A DNA stretch of 12,046 nt from Chitinophagales bacterium (lineage in GTDB: Bacteria; Bacteroidota; Bacteroidia; Chitinophagales; JAHDHT01): contig JAHDHT010000009.1 of NCBI GenBank assembly GCA_020631175.1, positions 19,597 through 31,642 on the forward strand, read 5' to 3'. The translations under genes and the position numbers were made by a program. The number at the start of each line of letters is the position of its first letter. The first letter of the stretch is position 1. Positions 1-6,719 of the stretch are shown piece after piece. Below the pieces are notes generated by a model. That model was not told the origin of the DNA. It did no database searches and saw only the letters and a list, made by a program, of their open reading frames with translations.

Positions 1-2
1 AC

Positions 3-77
3 ATCAAAGCTCCGGCACCAGAATCTCCATCGATGACGATGGCGATTGACAAGTATGTTAAGGTGGCGAATAAGTAG
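3..77 (+). CDS. hemD: C-terminal end of an upstream gene, probably uroporphyrinogen-III synthase (partial)
   Basis: Frame 3 is open from the window edge to a TAG at 75-77 and reads as a plausible protein end: IKAPAPESPSMTMAIDKYV followed by KVANK. The segment with Pro-rich APAPESPSM then TMA and an amphipathic tail resembles what I remember of the C-terminus of Bacteroidota HemD (uroporphyrinogen-III synthase, which cyclises hydroxymethylbilane in haem biosynthesis). I also recall hemD lying upstream of the porP-gldKLMN block in some members of the phylum. Only 24 residues are visible, so the open frame is well supported as a gene end but the name is inference from a short motif and context. 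The other two forward frames close sooner (tga at 34-36 and at 47-49) without protein-like sequence. Confidence 0.5.
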   Translation: MKAPAPESPSMTMAIDKYVKVANK

Positions 78-90
78 AGGCCTGTTTAAA

Positions 91-122
91 GTTCAAGTAT
101 CAAGTTCAAGTATCAAGTTCAA
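91..122. repeat. 13-bp tandem repeat, about 2.5 copies
   Basis: The unit GTTCAAGTATCAA occurs at 91-103 and again exactly at 104-116, followed by a partial third unit GTTCAA at 117-122. It lies 14 bp after the upstream stop codon. Exact tandem copies of this size can change number by slippage; no function is evident. Confidence 0.85.
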
Positions 123-151
123 TTGTAATCTTTACGATCGAGCGTGTAAAT

Positions 152-167
152 GTCCCGCCGGCGGGAC
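152..167. repeat. Perfect 16-bp palindrome GTCCCGCCGGCGGGAC
   Basis: The sequence equals its own reverse complement over 16 bases and is far more GC-rich than its surroundings. A related hairpin with the same GTCCC/GGGAC arms and a different centre lies at 6698-6713. Both are preceded by AATTGTAA and by AAATGTCCC, so they look like copies of one element rather than chance. There is no T-run after it, which argues against a simple terminator. Confidence 0.8.
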
Positions 168-474
168 CCTTGCTAACGCAGTGCACGGAGGTTGGAATTC
201 AAGATTTTCAGAATCGAGATCGTTTAAGACGATTATTCAAGCTTCAGTTGCCGTTAGCCTCTCAAACATACAATTCGATCGTTTTGCAAGAAAGACTTGC
301 GGCCCTGATAGAAGCCCCTCGCAAAAATATTTGCTCACCCTCTGTTGGCAAAGTGTATTGAAATCGGGATTGGCAAAGGCTGACGAAGGAAGACTAGACA
401 AGACCTGATTGAAAATGCTTTGCCGACAGTGCGTATTAGCGGATAGCAGGAAATGCCGCCCAAATTATTTTTCA

Positions 475-486
475 GACCGCTTTGCT
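475..486. repeat. Short dispersed box GACCGCTTTGCT
   Basis: One mismatch from GACCGCTTCGCT found at 6569-6580 and 12029-12040. All three lie in intergenic DNA, and the first two stand 30-60 bp before copies of the GGC-NNN-GCC repeat, so the boxes seem part of the same repeat family. Confidence 0.6.
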
Positions 487-505
487 TTCAGATTAAAAGA
501 AAAAG

Positions 506-576
506 TCTAAAAATCTGCAAGGCGAAGCCGATCTGAAAGTCTAAAAGTCTCCAAATCTGCAAGGCGCAGCCGATCT
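506..576. repeat. Two copies of the GGC-NNN-GCC hairpin repeat
   Basis: Copy 1 at 506-534 and copy 2 at 548-576 are 42 bp apart and share the core GCAAGGC-NNN-GCCGATCT, with centre GAA in the first and GCA in the second. Three more copies are at 6623-6651, 6779-6807 and 7553-7581. GGC pairs with GCC around a three-base loop, and outer ATC pairs with GAT across a bulge. The arms are kept while the loop varies. They lie upstream of the T9SS block. Confidence 0.8.
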
Positions 577-680
577 AACCATCCAAAAATCCATTTCAAA
601 AAGTCTTCCCCCGTACAACCAATTCCTTCCTTCATTCGTTATCCAATAAATAATTTTAACTTACGTTTTCAGTTGACCAT

Positions 681-1664
681 ATGTTGAGAAATCTACCCTT
701 CATACTGCTTGGAATCATCTTTTGTTGCTTTACCTCTTCCTTAAAGGGGCAACAAGAAGTTCAATATTCTCAATTTCATCATTTAGGCAGCAATTTTAAT
801 CCGGCCGCCAGCGGAACATCGTATGCCTTGGTTTTGGATGCTGCATACAGATGGCAATGGCTTGGACTTAATGGTGGTCCGCAAAGTCAATTGGTGAATG
901 TGAGCCTGCCTTTGCCCCTTTTCAGGTCGGGTATTGGATTAAACATTCAAAACGATCAATTAGGCGCAAGTCGCCTTAGTAGTGTGGCTTTACATTACAA
1001 TTATCGTTTTATTGATACCAGAGATGCGGTATTGACACTTGGTCTTCGGGCAGGTGCTTTACAATACGCATTGAATGGTGCAGATCTATTAGCTCCGGAT
1101 GGATTTTATGAAGGAGTTATTGATCATAGTGACGCATTATTACCCAATCAAAATATTTCTGCTATTACGGCAGATTTAGGAGCGGGGGTTTATTATCTGA
1201 ATGATATGTTGCATATTGGCTTGGCTGCCAATAGTTTAATACCCGCAAGGCTTTCAGCCGATGGGCCAGATGTTGCTTTTTCGTATACGAGAAAGATGCA
1301 GTTAAACGCATTTTCTTCTGTTAAAATTGGTCTGTTAAATAATATTAATGTCATCCCTGCGTTATTTTTTCACTCTGACATCACAAAACACCAACTACAG
1401 CTGAACGCAGTAATCGAAATTGATGAGCGATATGAGGTAGGGTCAGGGTATCGTGGCTACAGCGGAGCATCTAATGATGCACTTGTTCTTATGGGCGGAA
1501 TAAAATTACTGGAAAACTGGAGATTAGGGTACTCTTATGATCTTGGTTTATCAGGATTGAAAACCGTTCACAATGGGAGCCACGAATTAAGACTTAGATT
1601 TAGTTCTTCGGCATTACTTCCCAGCCAAAAAAGTAAGGTAATTTACAATCCTAGATTTTTGTAA
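681..1664 (+). CDS. PorP/SprF-family outer-membrane protein of the type IX secretion system
   Basis: A 327-aa protein with a Sec signal peptide (MLRNL, then hydrophobic residues 6-20, cleavage near residues 23-25 before QQEVQYSQF). The mature start, QYSQFHHLGSNFNPAASG, is the family hallmark, normally xQFSQYxxNPxxxNPAxAG. The rest alternates short beta-strand-like stretches with glycine turns (GIGLNIQNDQLG, ALHYNYRF, WRLGYSYDLG), as expected for a small membrane barrel, and ends in a strand-like ELRLRF. Family members are outer-membrane partners of T9SS or of secreted gliding adhesins; PorP of Porphyromonas gingivalis is encoded directly before porK-porN, the same place as here, so a core T9SS role is likely. 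No good ribosome-binding site precedes ATG 681, which is normal in this phylum. I leave the symbol empty because porP, sprF and their many paralogues cannot be told apart by eye. Confidence 0.9.
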   Translation: MLRNLPFILLGIIFCCFTSSLKGQQEVQYSQFHHLGSNFNPAASGTSYALVLDAAYRWQWLGLNGGPQSQLVNVSLPLPLFRSGIGLNIQNDQLGASRLSSVALHYNYRFIDTRDAVLTLGLRAGALQYALNGADLLAPDGFYEGVIDHSDALLPNQNISAITADLGAGVYYLNDMLHIGLAANSLIPARLSADGPDVAFSYTRKMQLNAFSSVKIGLLNNINVIPALFFHSDITKHQLQLNAVIEIDERYEVGSGYRGYSGASNDALVLMGGIKLLENWRLGYSYDLGLSGLKTVHNGSHELRLRFSSSALLPSQKSKVIYNPRFL

Positions 1665-1749
1665 ATGAACCTTGATAAATTAGTGACTAACTTAGAGTAG
1701 AAGCGTTATTAAATAAGTGTTTATAAGTTCATTTTTGACGCTTTGAAAA

Positions 1750-1780
1750 TTTGTATTAGACGAAATAAAAATTATATTTG
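1750..1780 (+). promoter_or_regulatory. Bacteroidota-type promoter for gldK
   Basis: TTTG at 1750-1753 and TATATTTG at 1773-1780 are separated by 19 bases, matching the phylum's -33 TTTG / -7 TAnnTTTG pattern in every consensus position. Transcription would begin about 1785-1788, some 17-28 bases before the candidate gldK ATGs. It suggests that gldKLMN can be transcribed apart from the PorP/SprF-like gene. Confidence 0.7.
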
Positions 1781-1813
1781 GACTCTTTTTTTGCTTTTGA
1801 AATTATGGCATAT

Positions 1814-3073
1814 ATGAAAAATCTGTTGAAAGTATTTACACTCGTCATGGCTACCTTTATGATTAGTAGTTGCCAGCAAACCTACAACGGGCAGCTATTG
1901 GGTGTTTTAGATAGACCAACGTGGAAAAATATCAATCCATATGGTATGGTTTACATACCATCGGGAACCTTCCATATCGGTCCGAGTGATCAGGATATTT
2001 CCTTCGCGCAACAACAACGATCCAAGCAAATCTCTATTCAGGGATTTTATATGGACGATACTGAGGTAACTAATAATGAGTACCGTCAGTTTGTAAATTG
2101 GGTGAAAGATTCTATCGGTCACGTAATGTTAGATCACTTCGAGGAAACCGAAGATGGTGATCAGAAAATTGACTGGACCTATGAAATTTTCTGGGACGAT
2201 CCGGAAGATGCAAGTGCATTAGAAGAAATGTACTACGACGAAAGCGAGCAGTTCTGGGGTCAGAAGCAAATTAATACAAAGAAATTAGTATTTGATTATG
2301 ATTGGTACGATTGGAAAGCAGCTGCACGTCAGTCAAACAGATCGAAGCCAAGATCAACATTTATCAGAAGTGAAAGCGTTGAGATTTATCCGGATACATT
2401 AGCGTGGATAGCGGATTTCTCTTACAGTTATAATGAGCCAATGACAAGAAATTATTTCTGGCATCCTGCCTTTGATGATTATCCAACTGTTGGTGTGAAT
2501 TGGGATCAGGCAAAAGCTTTTGCAGCCTGGAGAACTAAATTCTGGAATGATTACAAAGCTGCTAATGGTGAAACAATGGGTGAAGACTTCAGATTACCAT
2601 TTGAGCACGAGTGGGAATATGCTTCAAGAGGTGGTTTAGAACAATCACCATATCCATGGGGCGGTCCTTATATGAGAAATAAGAAAGGATGTATCCTTGC
2701 AAACTTTAAACCGGGTAGAGGTAACTATCCTGAAGATGGTGGATTCTATACGGTTAGAGCAGATGCTTACAATCCTAATGATTACGGTTTATATAATATG
2801 TCTGGAAATGTATCGGAGTGGACGTCTTCCGCTTTCTATGAGAATGCATATTCTTTCCAGCATGATATGAATCCGGATATTCGTTATGATGTGAAGGATG
2901 CAGACAATGCTACAATGAAGCGTAAAGTATTAAGAGGTGGATCATGGAAAGACATCGCTTATTATTTACAAACAGGTTCTCGTCACTGGGAATATTCAGA
3001 CAGTGCGAAATCTTATGTAGGTTTCAGATGTGCATTAACTTTCTTAGGGCGTTCAATTTCAGATTATCAATAG
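1814..3073 (+). CDS. gldK: GldK, lipoprotein of the T9SS/gliding outer-membrane-associated ring
   Basis: GldK (PorK in P. gingivalis) is an outer-membrane lipoprotein that forms, with GldN, the large periplasmic ring of T9SS. From ATG 1814 the product is 419 aa: MKNLLKVF, hydrophobic core, then lipobox ISSC with the lipidated Cys at residue 20. The rest is a formylglycine-generating-enzyme-like (SUMF1) fold: MVYIPSGTFHIG (45-56), DDTEVTNNEYRQF (81-93), an acidic insertion (~118-210), RLPFEHEWEYA (260-270), GNVSEW (331-336), LRGGSW (373-378) and GFRC (403-406). Besides Cys20 only Cys292 and Cys406 are present, so the paired cysteines of active FGE are missing and a structural role fits. The frame is open from a TTG at 1778, but that codon lies inside the promoter -7 box; ATG 1805, nine bases upstream, is a possible alternative start giving 422 aa. 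gldL follows after 130 bp. Confidence 0.95.
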   Translation: MKNLLKVFTLVMATFMISSCQQTYNGQLLGVLDRPTWKNINPYGMVYIPSGTFHIGPSDQDISFAQQQRSKQISIQGFYMDDTEVTNNEYRQFVNWVKDSIGHVMLDHFEETEDGDQKIDWTYEIFWDDPEDASALEEMYYDESEQFWGQKQINTKKLVFDYDWYDWKAAARQSNRSKPRSTFIRSESVEIYPDTLAWIADFSYSYNEPMTRNYFWHPAFDDYPTVGVNWDQAKAFAAWRTKFWNDYKAANGETMGEDFRLPFEHEWEYASRGGLEQSPYPWGGPYMRNKKGCILANFKPGRGNYPEDGGFYTVRADAYNPNDYGLYNMSGNVSEWTSSAFYENAYSFQHDMNPDIRYDVKDADNATMKRKVLRGGSWKDIAYYLQTGSRHWEYSDSAKSYVGFRCALTFLGRSISDYQ

Positions 3074-3131
3074 AATACGCCTTAGCGGAAACACTCAAAT
3101 TCCAAATGAAAACAAACAAGAATTTTTAATC

Positions 3132-3157
3132 AGTCAATTAAGTCACATTAGTTGATT
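3132..3157 (+). other. Weak hairpin in the gldK-gldL spacer
   Basis: Bases 3132-3140 can pair with 3149-3157 around the loop AGTCACAT, a 9-bp AT-rich stem with two G-U pairs. No T-run follows, so it is not a standard terminator. It could be an mRNA processing or stability element in the longest gap (130 bp) inside the gldKLMN block, or chance. Confidence 0.3.
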
Positions 3158-3203
3158 ACGGAGATAGTATTTATTTAACCAAACAAAACAAACAAAAGGA
3201 AAG

Positions 3204-4022
3204 ATGGGATTTTTTGAATCTAAATTTTTTAAGTATCTAAAAAACTTCATCATTGGTATCGCAGCTGCGGTAATTATGATTGGAGCTTACATGAAAATTA
3301 CACACCAGGATGGTGCTGATGCATGGTTGATGTACGGTCTGTTTACAGAGGCATTCATTTTTGCATTACAAGGTATTTTACCTCCTAAAAAAGATTATTA
3401 CTGGGAGAAGTTATACCCGAATTTGGATACTTATAACAGAAAGAAAAAAGTTGCTGCTGCTGATGTTGTTTCTATAGGCGCTTCGGGCGGAGGAAGTTCT
3501 GCTACAGCTGAGCTTGACAAAATGTTAGAGAATAGCAACATCAACCAAAACATGATTGACAAATTAGGTGATTCTTTAAGAGGATTAGGCACAAGCGTAG
3601 ATGGTTTATCTAACGTTACGTCTACTTTAGAAGCAACAGATGAGTATACTGTAAAAGCAAGAGAAGCTGCTAAGGCTTTAAGTGATGTACAGGCTGCTTA
3701 TTCTCAGGCTGCTGAAGTAGCGAATAGCTTAACCATTTCTACTGATGATACTAAAGGATATCATGAGCAAGTACAGACTGTAACTAAGAATTTAGCTGCT
3801 TTAAATGCAGTTTATGAATTAGAGCTTCAGGATACGAATAATCACCTGAAAGCAATGAATAAATTTTACGGTAACCTTTCTACGGCTATTACCAACTTAG
3901 ATGACTCTTTAGAGGATACTAAGAAATACAAAGATCAGATGTCTTCATTAACGAAGAACCTTACTAATCTGAACAGTGTTTACGGTAACATGCTTGCTGC
4001 GATGCAGGGAGGAGGCAGATAA
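3204..4022 (+). CDS. gldL: GldL, inner-membrane subunit of the T9SS/gliding motor
   Basis: GldL and GldM form the proton-driven rotary motor that powers T9SS and gliding; GldL supplies the membrane ring. The 272-aa protein has two N-terminal membrane helices: ~residues 14-30 (FIIGIAAAVIMIGAY) and ~41-59 (LMYGLFTEAFIFALQGI). Glu49 lies within helix 2 in GLFTEA, the position of the conserved membrane glutamate reported as essential in Flavobacterium GldL. PPKKDYYWEKLYPNLD (60-75) leads into a long cytoplasmic tail, mostly helical and coiled-coil-like. That tail has an internal duplication: residues 182-208 and 238-264 both read DTKxYxxQ...TKNLxxLNxVY....L (14 of 27 identical). A GGAAAG lies just before the ATG. 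The gene sits 48 bp before gldM and is surely co-transcribed with it. Confidence 0.95.
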   Translation: MGFFESKFFKYLKNFIIGIAAAVIMIGAYMKITHQDGADAWLMYGLFTEAFIFALQGILPPKKDYYWEKLYPNLDTYNRKKKVAAADVVSIGASGGGSSATAELDKMLENSNINQNMIDKLGDSLRGLGTSVDGLSNVTSTLEATDEYTVKAREAAKALSDVQAAYSQAAEVANSLTISTDDTKGYHEQVQTVTKNLAALNAVYELELQDTNNHLKAMNKFYGNLSTAITNLDDSLEDTKKYKDQMSSLTKNLTNLNSVYGNMLAAMQGGGR

Positions 4023-4070
4023 TATTTTAATTCTAACCATTAATTAACCTAAAAGCTGAATTAAGATAAT

Positions 4071-5666
4071 ATGGCAATTCCTAAGGAACCCCGGCAGCAG
4101 ATGATCAACATCATGTATCTGGTACTAACAGCGCTTTTGGCACTTAACGTATCAGCTGAGGTGATCAACGCCTTCAAGAAAATGAACAGAAGTCTTGAGG
4201 GGAACACATTTACATTAAAGACTAAGATCGACGATTCTTACAAAGCTTTCAAAGCTAAGATCGAGAAGAATAAAGGAAGAGGTCAGGAGCATTTCGACAA
4301 AGCTCAGTTAGCCTCTGTTTACAGTGACTCTATCATTGATGTTTTAGATCGCATGAAAACAGATTTCATAGCATCATCAGGCGGTACAATGCTTGATAAA
4401 GACGGAAATGATACAGGTGAAATGAAAGCTGCAGATAATCAGGCAGCAACAACAAAATTTTTCATTAAAGGTGATTCATTGCCGGCTCAGGGGCTTGTTT
4501 TGAAAGAAATTATTAGTAGTTCGAGAAACAAATTCTTATCCTTTTTTGATGATAATGAGGAAGATAAGTCTCAACTAGATTTAATCATGCCTTTAAAATT
4601 AGATACCGTTGGATTTGATAAAGTAAAAGGTGATGGAGACAAGTGGGTACAGAAATCTTTCTTCCACATGCCTGCTATTGCAGCCTTAACTGAAATCACC
4701 AGATATCAGAATGAAATTCGTTCTGCTGAATCTATGGTAGTAGAGAAATTTTCTGATCGTGTAGGTGAGAAGCGTTTGAACTTCGATAAATTTGAAGCAG
4801 CGGTTATTCCTAATGCGAAGAAATTTATCACAGGTGATCCACTTGAGTTAGATATTTTCTTATCTGCTTCAAGTTCTTCATCAAAGCCTGTGATTACCGT
4901 AAATGGCTCTACACAGACTACCAAAGCAAACGGTCGTGCAAGCTATAAAGTGAACACTTCCGGAACAGGTAAAAAGACTGTCGATATTGTTGTAAAGTCT
5001 AAAAACCAGTTTGGTGAGTGGAAATCTTATCCGACAAAATTTGAATATGAAGTTGTACCTCCGTTCCGTCAGGAATATGTAGCGGTTGTTGCACCTACAA
5101 AAATGAATGCATTCTATATTGGGGTGGATAACCCTGTACAATGCTCTATTTCAGGTATTCCTTCAAGTAAAGTTCAGGCAAGTATCTCGGGTGGAGGTGG
5201 AACAATGACTCCGGCCGGTAATGGTGCTTACACAGTAAGAGTAACTTCTCCAGGTAAAGCAAATATTACTGTAAGCGGTCCTAAACAGGAACGTGAGGGT
5301 GGTACTTTCTCTGATCAAAGAGAATTCAGAGTTATGCGAATTCCTGATCCGGTACCAGAAGTGGGTGGAAAGAATGGAGGTGGTCTTAAGACCGGTGAAT
5401 TCAAAGCTCAGAGAGGTATGATTGCGGTATTAGAGAACTTCCTATTTGATGCTCGTTATGAAATCGTTGGATTTGAAGCAACACTAGCGAAGAAAAGACA
5501 AGATTTAGAGACAGCGGTTAATGCCGGTGGCACATTTAACTCTCAGGTTAAAGGTATGATGGGTAAAGTTGCTCCGGGTGATGCTTTCTTCTTTGATAAA
5601 ATAAAAGCAAAAGGACCTGATGGAACCACAAGAAACTTAGGTTCTATTGCGTTTAAAATTCTATAA
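4071..5666 (+). CDS. gldM: GldM, periplasm-spanning shaft of the T9SS/gliding motor
   Basis: A 531-aa protein with a single N-terminal membrane helix (~residues 11-32, MINIMYLVLTALLALNVSAEV) after the short cytoplasmic start MAIPKEPRQQ. PRQ at 7-9 matches the PRQ of Flavobacterium GldM, whose Arg9 is reported to interact with GldL; here it is Arg8. Beyond the helix lies a large periplasmic part: a helical N-terminal domain (~35-240), then beta-rich Ig-like domains (~250-335, 340-430) and a C-terminal domain (~435-531) joined by a Gly-rich segment VGGKNGGG. This fits the four-domain dimeric shaft that reaches the GldK/GldN ring. Length is close to the usual 510-530 aa. The stop at 5664-5666 is followed ten bases later by the gldN ATG, so the two are tightly coupled. 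Confidence 0.95.
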   Translation: MAIPKEPRQQMINIMYLVLTALLALNVSAEVINAFKKMNRSLEGNTFTLKTKIDDSYKAFKAKIEKNKGRGQEHFDKAQLASVYSDSIIDVLDRMKTDFIASSGGTMLDKDGNDTGEMKAADNQAATTKFFIKGDSLPAQGLVLKEIISSSRNKFLSFFDDNEEDKSQLDLIMPLKLDTVGFDKVKGDGDKWVQKSFFHMPAIAALTEITRYQNEIRSAESMVVEKFSDRVGEKRLNFDKFEAAVIPNAKKFITGDPLELDIFLSASSSSSKPVITVNGSTQTTKANGRASYKVNTSGTGKKTVDIVVKSKNQFGEWKSYPTKFEYEVVPPFRQEYVAVVAPTKMNAFYIGVDNPVQCSISGIPSSKVQASISGGGGTMTPAGNGAYTVRVTSPGKANITVSGPKQEREGGTFSDQREFRVMRIPDPVPEVGGKNGGGLKTGEFKAQRGMIAVLENFLFDARYEIVGFEATLAKKRQDLETAVNAGGTFNSQVKGMMGKVAPGDAFFFDKIKAKGPDGTTRNLGSIAFKIL

Positions 5667-5676
5667 ATCAACAATT

Positions 5677-6501
5677 ATGAACTCAGTGATGAAAAATATT
5701 CTGGTTTTAACATTGGCTATTTTAAGTTGCGGTATCTTAAATGCCCAGGAATCTAAATCTTTAGTACGAGATGGTGCATTTGACAAAATCGCCACCAAGG
5801 AAAAAGAAATTCTGAAATACGATGATATTCGTGAAGCAGATGTTCTTTGGTCTAAGCGTGTTTGGCGTGTTATTGATACACGTGAGAAAATGAACTTAAC
5901 GTTCGCATATCCGCAAGAGCCTTTAATTCAGATTTTATTGGAAATCGTTCAGACCGGTGAAACTTCGGTTTACCAAAATGATGATTTCAGTACTGCTATG
6001 ACAGCAGAGGATGTAAATTCTAAACTGGGTTCAACAGATTCAGTACTTGTAGTAGATCCTGAAACGTATGAAGAAGTTTGGGAAGTGGTTCAAAACGACT
6101 TCAATCCGGAAGCGGTAACTAAAATCCGTTTAAAAGAGGATTGGATATTCGATGAAGAATCGTCTACTATGATCGTTCGTTTGTTAGGTTTCGCTCCTAT
6201 TGAGGATGTATATGATGACAATGGCAATTTCCGTGGTGAAAGAGCTATGTTCTGGGTATACTATCCTGATTTCAGAGAGCACCTTGCACGTTACGAAGTA
6301 TTCAATCCTTGGAATGATGCTCAGCGTATGAGCTGGGAAGATTTGTTTGAAATGCGTTATTTCAGTTCTTATGTGATGAAAGAAAGTAATGTTCGTGATC
6401 TGCGTATACAAGATTATGCGACAGGTATCGACGCACTTTTAGAATCTGAAAGAGTGAAAAACGAAATTTTCATTTACGAGCATGACTTATGGTCGTACTA
6501 G
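5677..6501 (+). CDS. gldN: GldN, periplasmic ring component of the T9SS
   Basis: GldN (PorN) is the periplasmic partner of GldK. From ATG 5677 the product is 274 aa with a signal peptide, MNSVMKN plus hydrophobic residues 8-21, and cleavage after LNAQ (24). ATG 5689 (MKNILVL) is an alternative. A TTG at 5647 also opens the frame but lies inside gldM and would add ten residues before the signal peptide. Family features are the early VLWSKRVWRVIDTREKMN, the AYPQEPLIQIL segment and the end of the protein, DLRIQDYATGIDALLESERV then EIFIYEHDLWSY. LSC at residues 16-18 is a poor lipobox, and I favour a soluble periplasmic protein. It is the last gene of the block: a strong terminator begins 31 bp after the stop. 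Confidence 0.95.
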   Translation: MNSVMKNILVLTLAILSCGILNAQESKSLVRDGAFDKIATKEKEILKYDDIREADVLWSKRVWRVIDTREKMNLTFAYPQEPLIQILLEIVQTGETSVYQNDDFSTAMTAEDVNSKLGSTDSVLVVDPETYEEVWEVVQNDFNPEAVTKIRLKEDWIFDEESSTMIVRLLGFAPIEDVYDDNGNFRGERAMFWVYYPDFREHLARYEVFNPWNDAQRMSWEDLFEMRYFSSYVMKESNVRDLRIQDYATGIDALLESERVKNEIFIYEHDLWSY

Positions 6502-6531
6502 AAATGGAAATTTAAAAGGTTAAAAATATAC

Positions 6532-6562
6532 AAGGGCGAACAGTGATGTTCGCCCTTTTTTT
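6532..6562 (+). terminator. Rho-independent terminator of the gldKLMN operon
   Basis: AAGGGCGAAC (6532-6541) and GTTCGCCCTT (6548-6557) form a perfect 10-bp stem with the six-base loop AGTGAT, followed by an uninterrupted T-run ending at 6562. It is the clearest terminator in the window and closes the T9SS operon. The A-run on the other side of the stem is short, so it should work mainly on the + strand. Confidence 0.93.
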
Positions 6563-6568
6563 ATTTAA

Positions 6569-6580
6569 GACCGCTTCGCT
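6569..6580. repeat. Short dispersed box GACCGCTTCGCT
   Basis: Identical to 12029-12040 and one mismatch from 475-486. It lies seven bases after the T-run of the gldN terminator. Confidence 0.65.
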
Positions 6581-6584
6581 TTAA

Positions 6585-6692
6585 GATCGCCTTTGGCTTG
6601 TAGAATAAAGACTAGTCGTTTGTCTAAACATCTGCAAGGCGAAGCCGATCTAAAAATCTAATCAAAAAGCAACTACTTAAATTTAATTGTAA
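6585..6692. repeat. Partial third copy of the composite repeat with an inverted arm
   Basis: 6623-6651 is a GGC-NNN-GCC copy followed by TAAAAATCTAATCAAAAAG and a CTTAAATTTAA tail, paralleling repeats A (6720-6860) and B (7495-7640). At its left, GATCGCCTTTGGCTTG (6585-6600) matches the reverse complement of CAAGGCGAAGCCGATC (6635-6650) at 13 of 16 positions. Two of the mismatches swap the stem arms (GCC-TTT-GGC instead of GGC-TTC-GCC), which keeps internal pairing. Confidence 0.6.
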
Positions 6693-6697
6693 AAAAT

Positions 6698-6713
6698 GTC
6701 CCGCTTGTGGGAC
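6698..6713. repeat. GTCCC...GGGAC hairpin, second copy
   Basis: GTCCCGCTTGTGGGAC folds into a 7-bp stem with one G-U pair and a TT loop. It shares its arms and the preceding AATTGTAA/AAATGTCCC context with the perfect palindrome at 152-167, while the central bases differ. No T-run follows. Confidence 0.7.
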
Positions 6714-6719
6714 CAGTTG

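Larger units (their letters stand above)
78..680. other. Non-coding, repeat-bearing intergenic region
   Basis: About 600 bp separate the upstream gene end from the PorP/SprF-like gene. The open frames here (46-408 and 170-361) overlap each other, start inside repeats or the previous gene and show no signal peptide, domain or conserved motif. A protein-like run in a third frame (codons from 384 to 443, ending ENALPTVRISG before a tag) is followed and preceded by stops, so some decayed coding sequence is possible, but I cannot identify it. The region also holds a 13-bp tandem repeat (91-122), a 16-bp palindrome (152-167), a GACCGCTTTGCT box (475-486) and two copies of the GGC-NNN-GCC repeat (506-576). 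No tRNA or rRNA was seen, and no convincing promoter for the downstream gene; TACGTTTT at 662-669 is the nearest match to a -7 box. Confidence 0.6.

Noticed and set aside
170..361. 63-codon open frame overlapping the above
   Set aside because: Short, overlaps another chance frame, no recognisable feature and no promoter or conserved neighbour.
46..408. Open frame of 120 codons over the region before the PorP/SprF-like gene
   Set aside because: It starts inside the upstream gene end, runs through the tandem repeat and the palindrome, is rich in Ser, Arg and Cys and shows no motif or signal peptide.
1701..1743. Possible terminator after the PorP/SprF-like gene (AAGCGT pairing with ACGCTT)
   Set aside because: Only six base pairs around a 31-base loop, with no T-run after the stem.
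1907..2122. Open frames antisense or out of frame to the gld genes (also 2944-3129, 4706-4924, 4881-5141, 6184-6411)
   Set aside because: They lie inside or largely overlap well-supported gld genes and have no protein-like features of their own.
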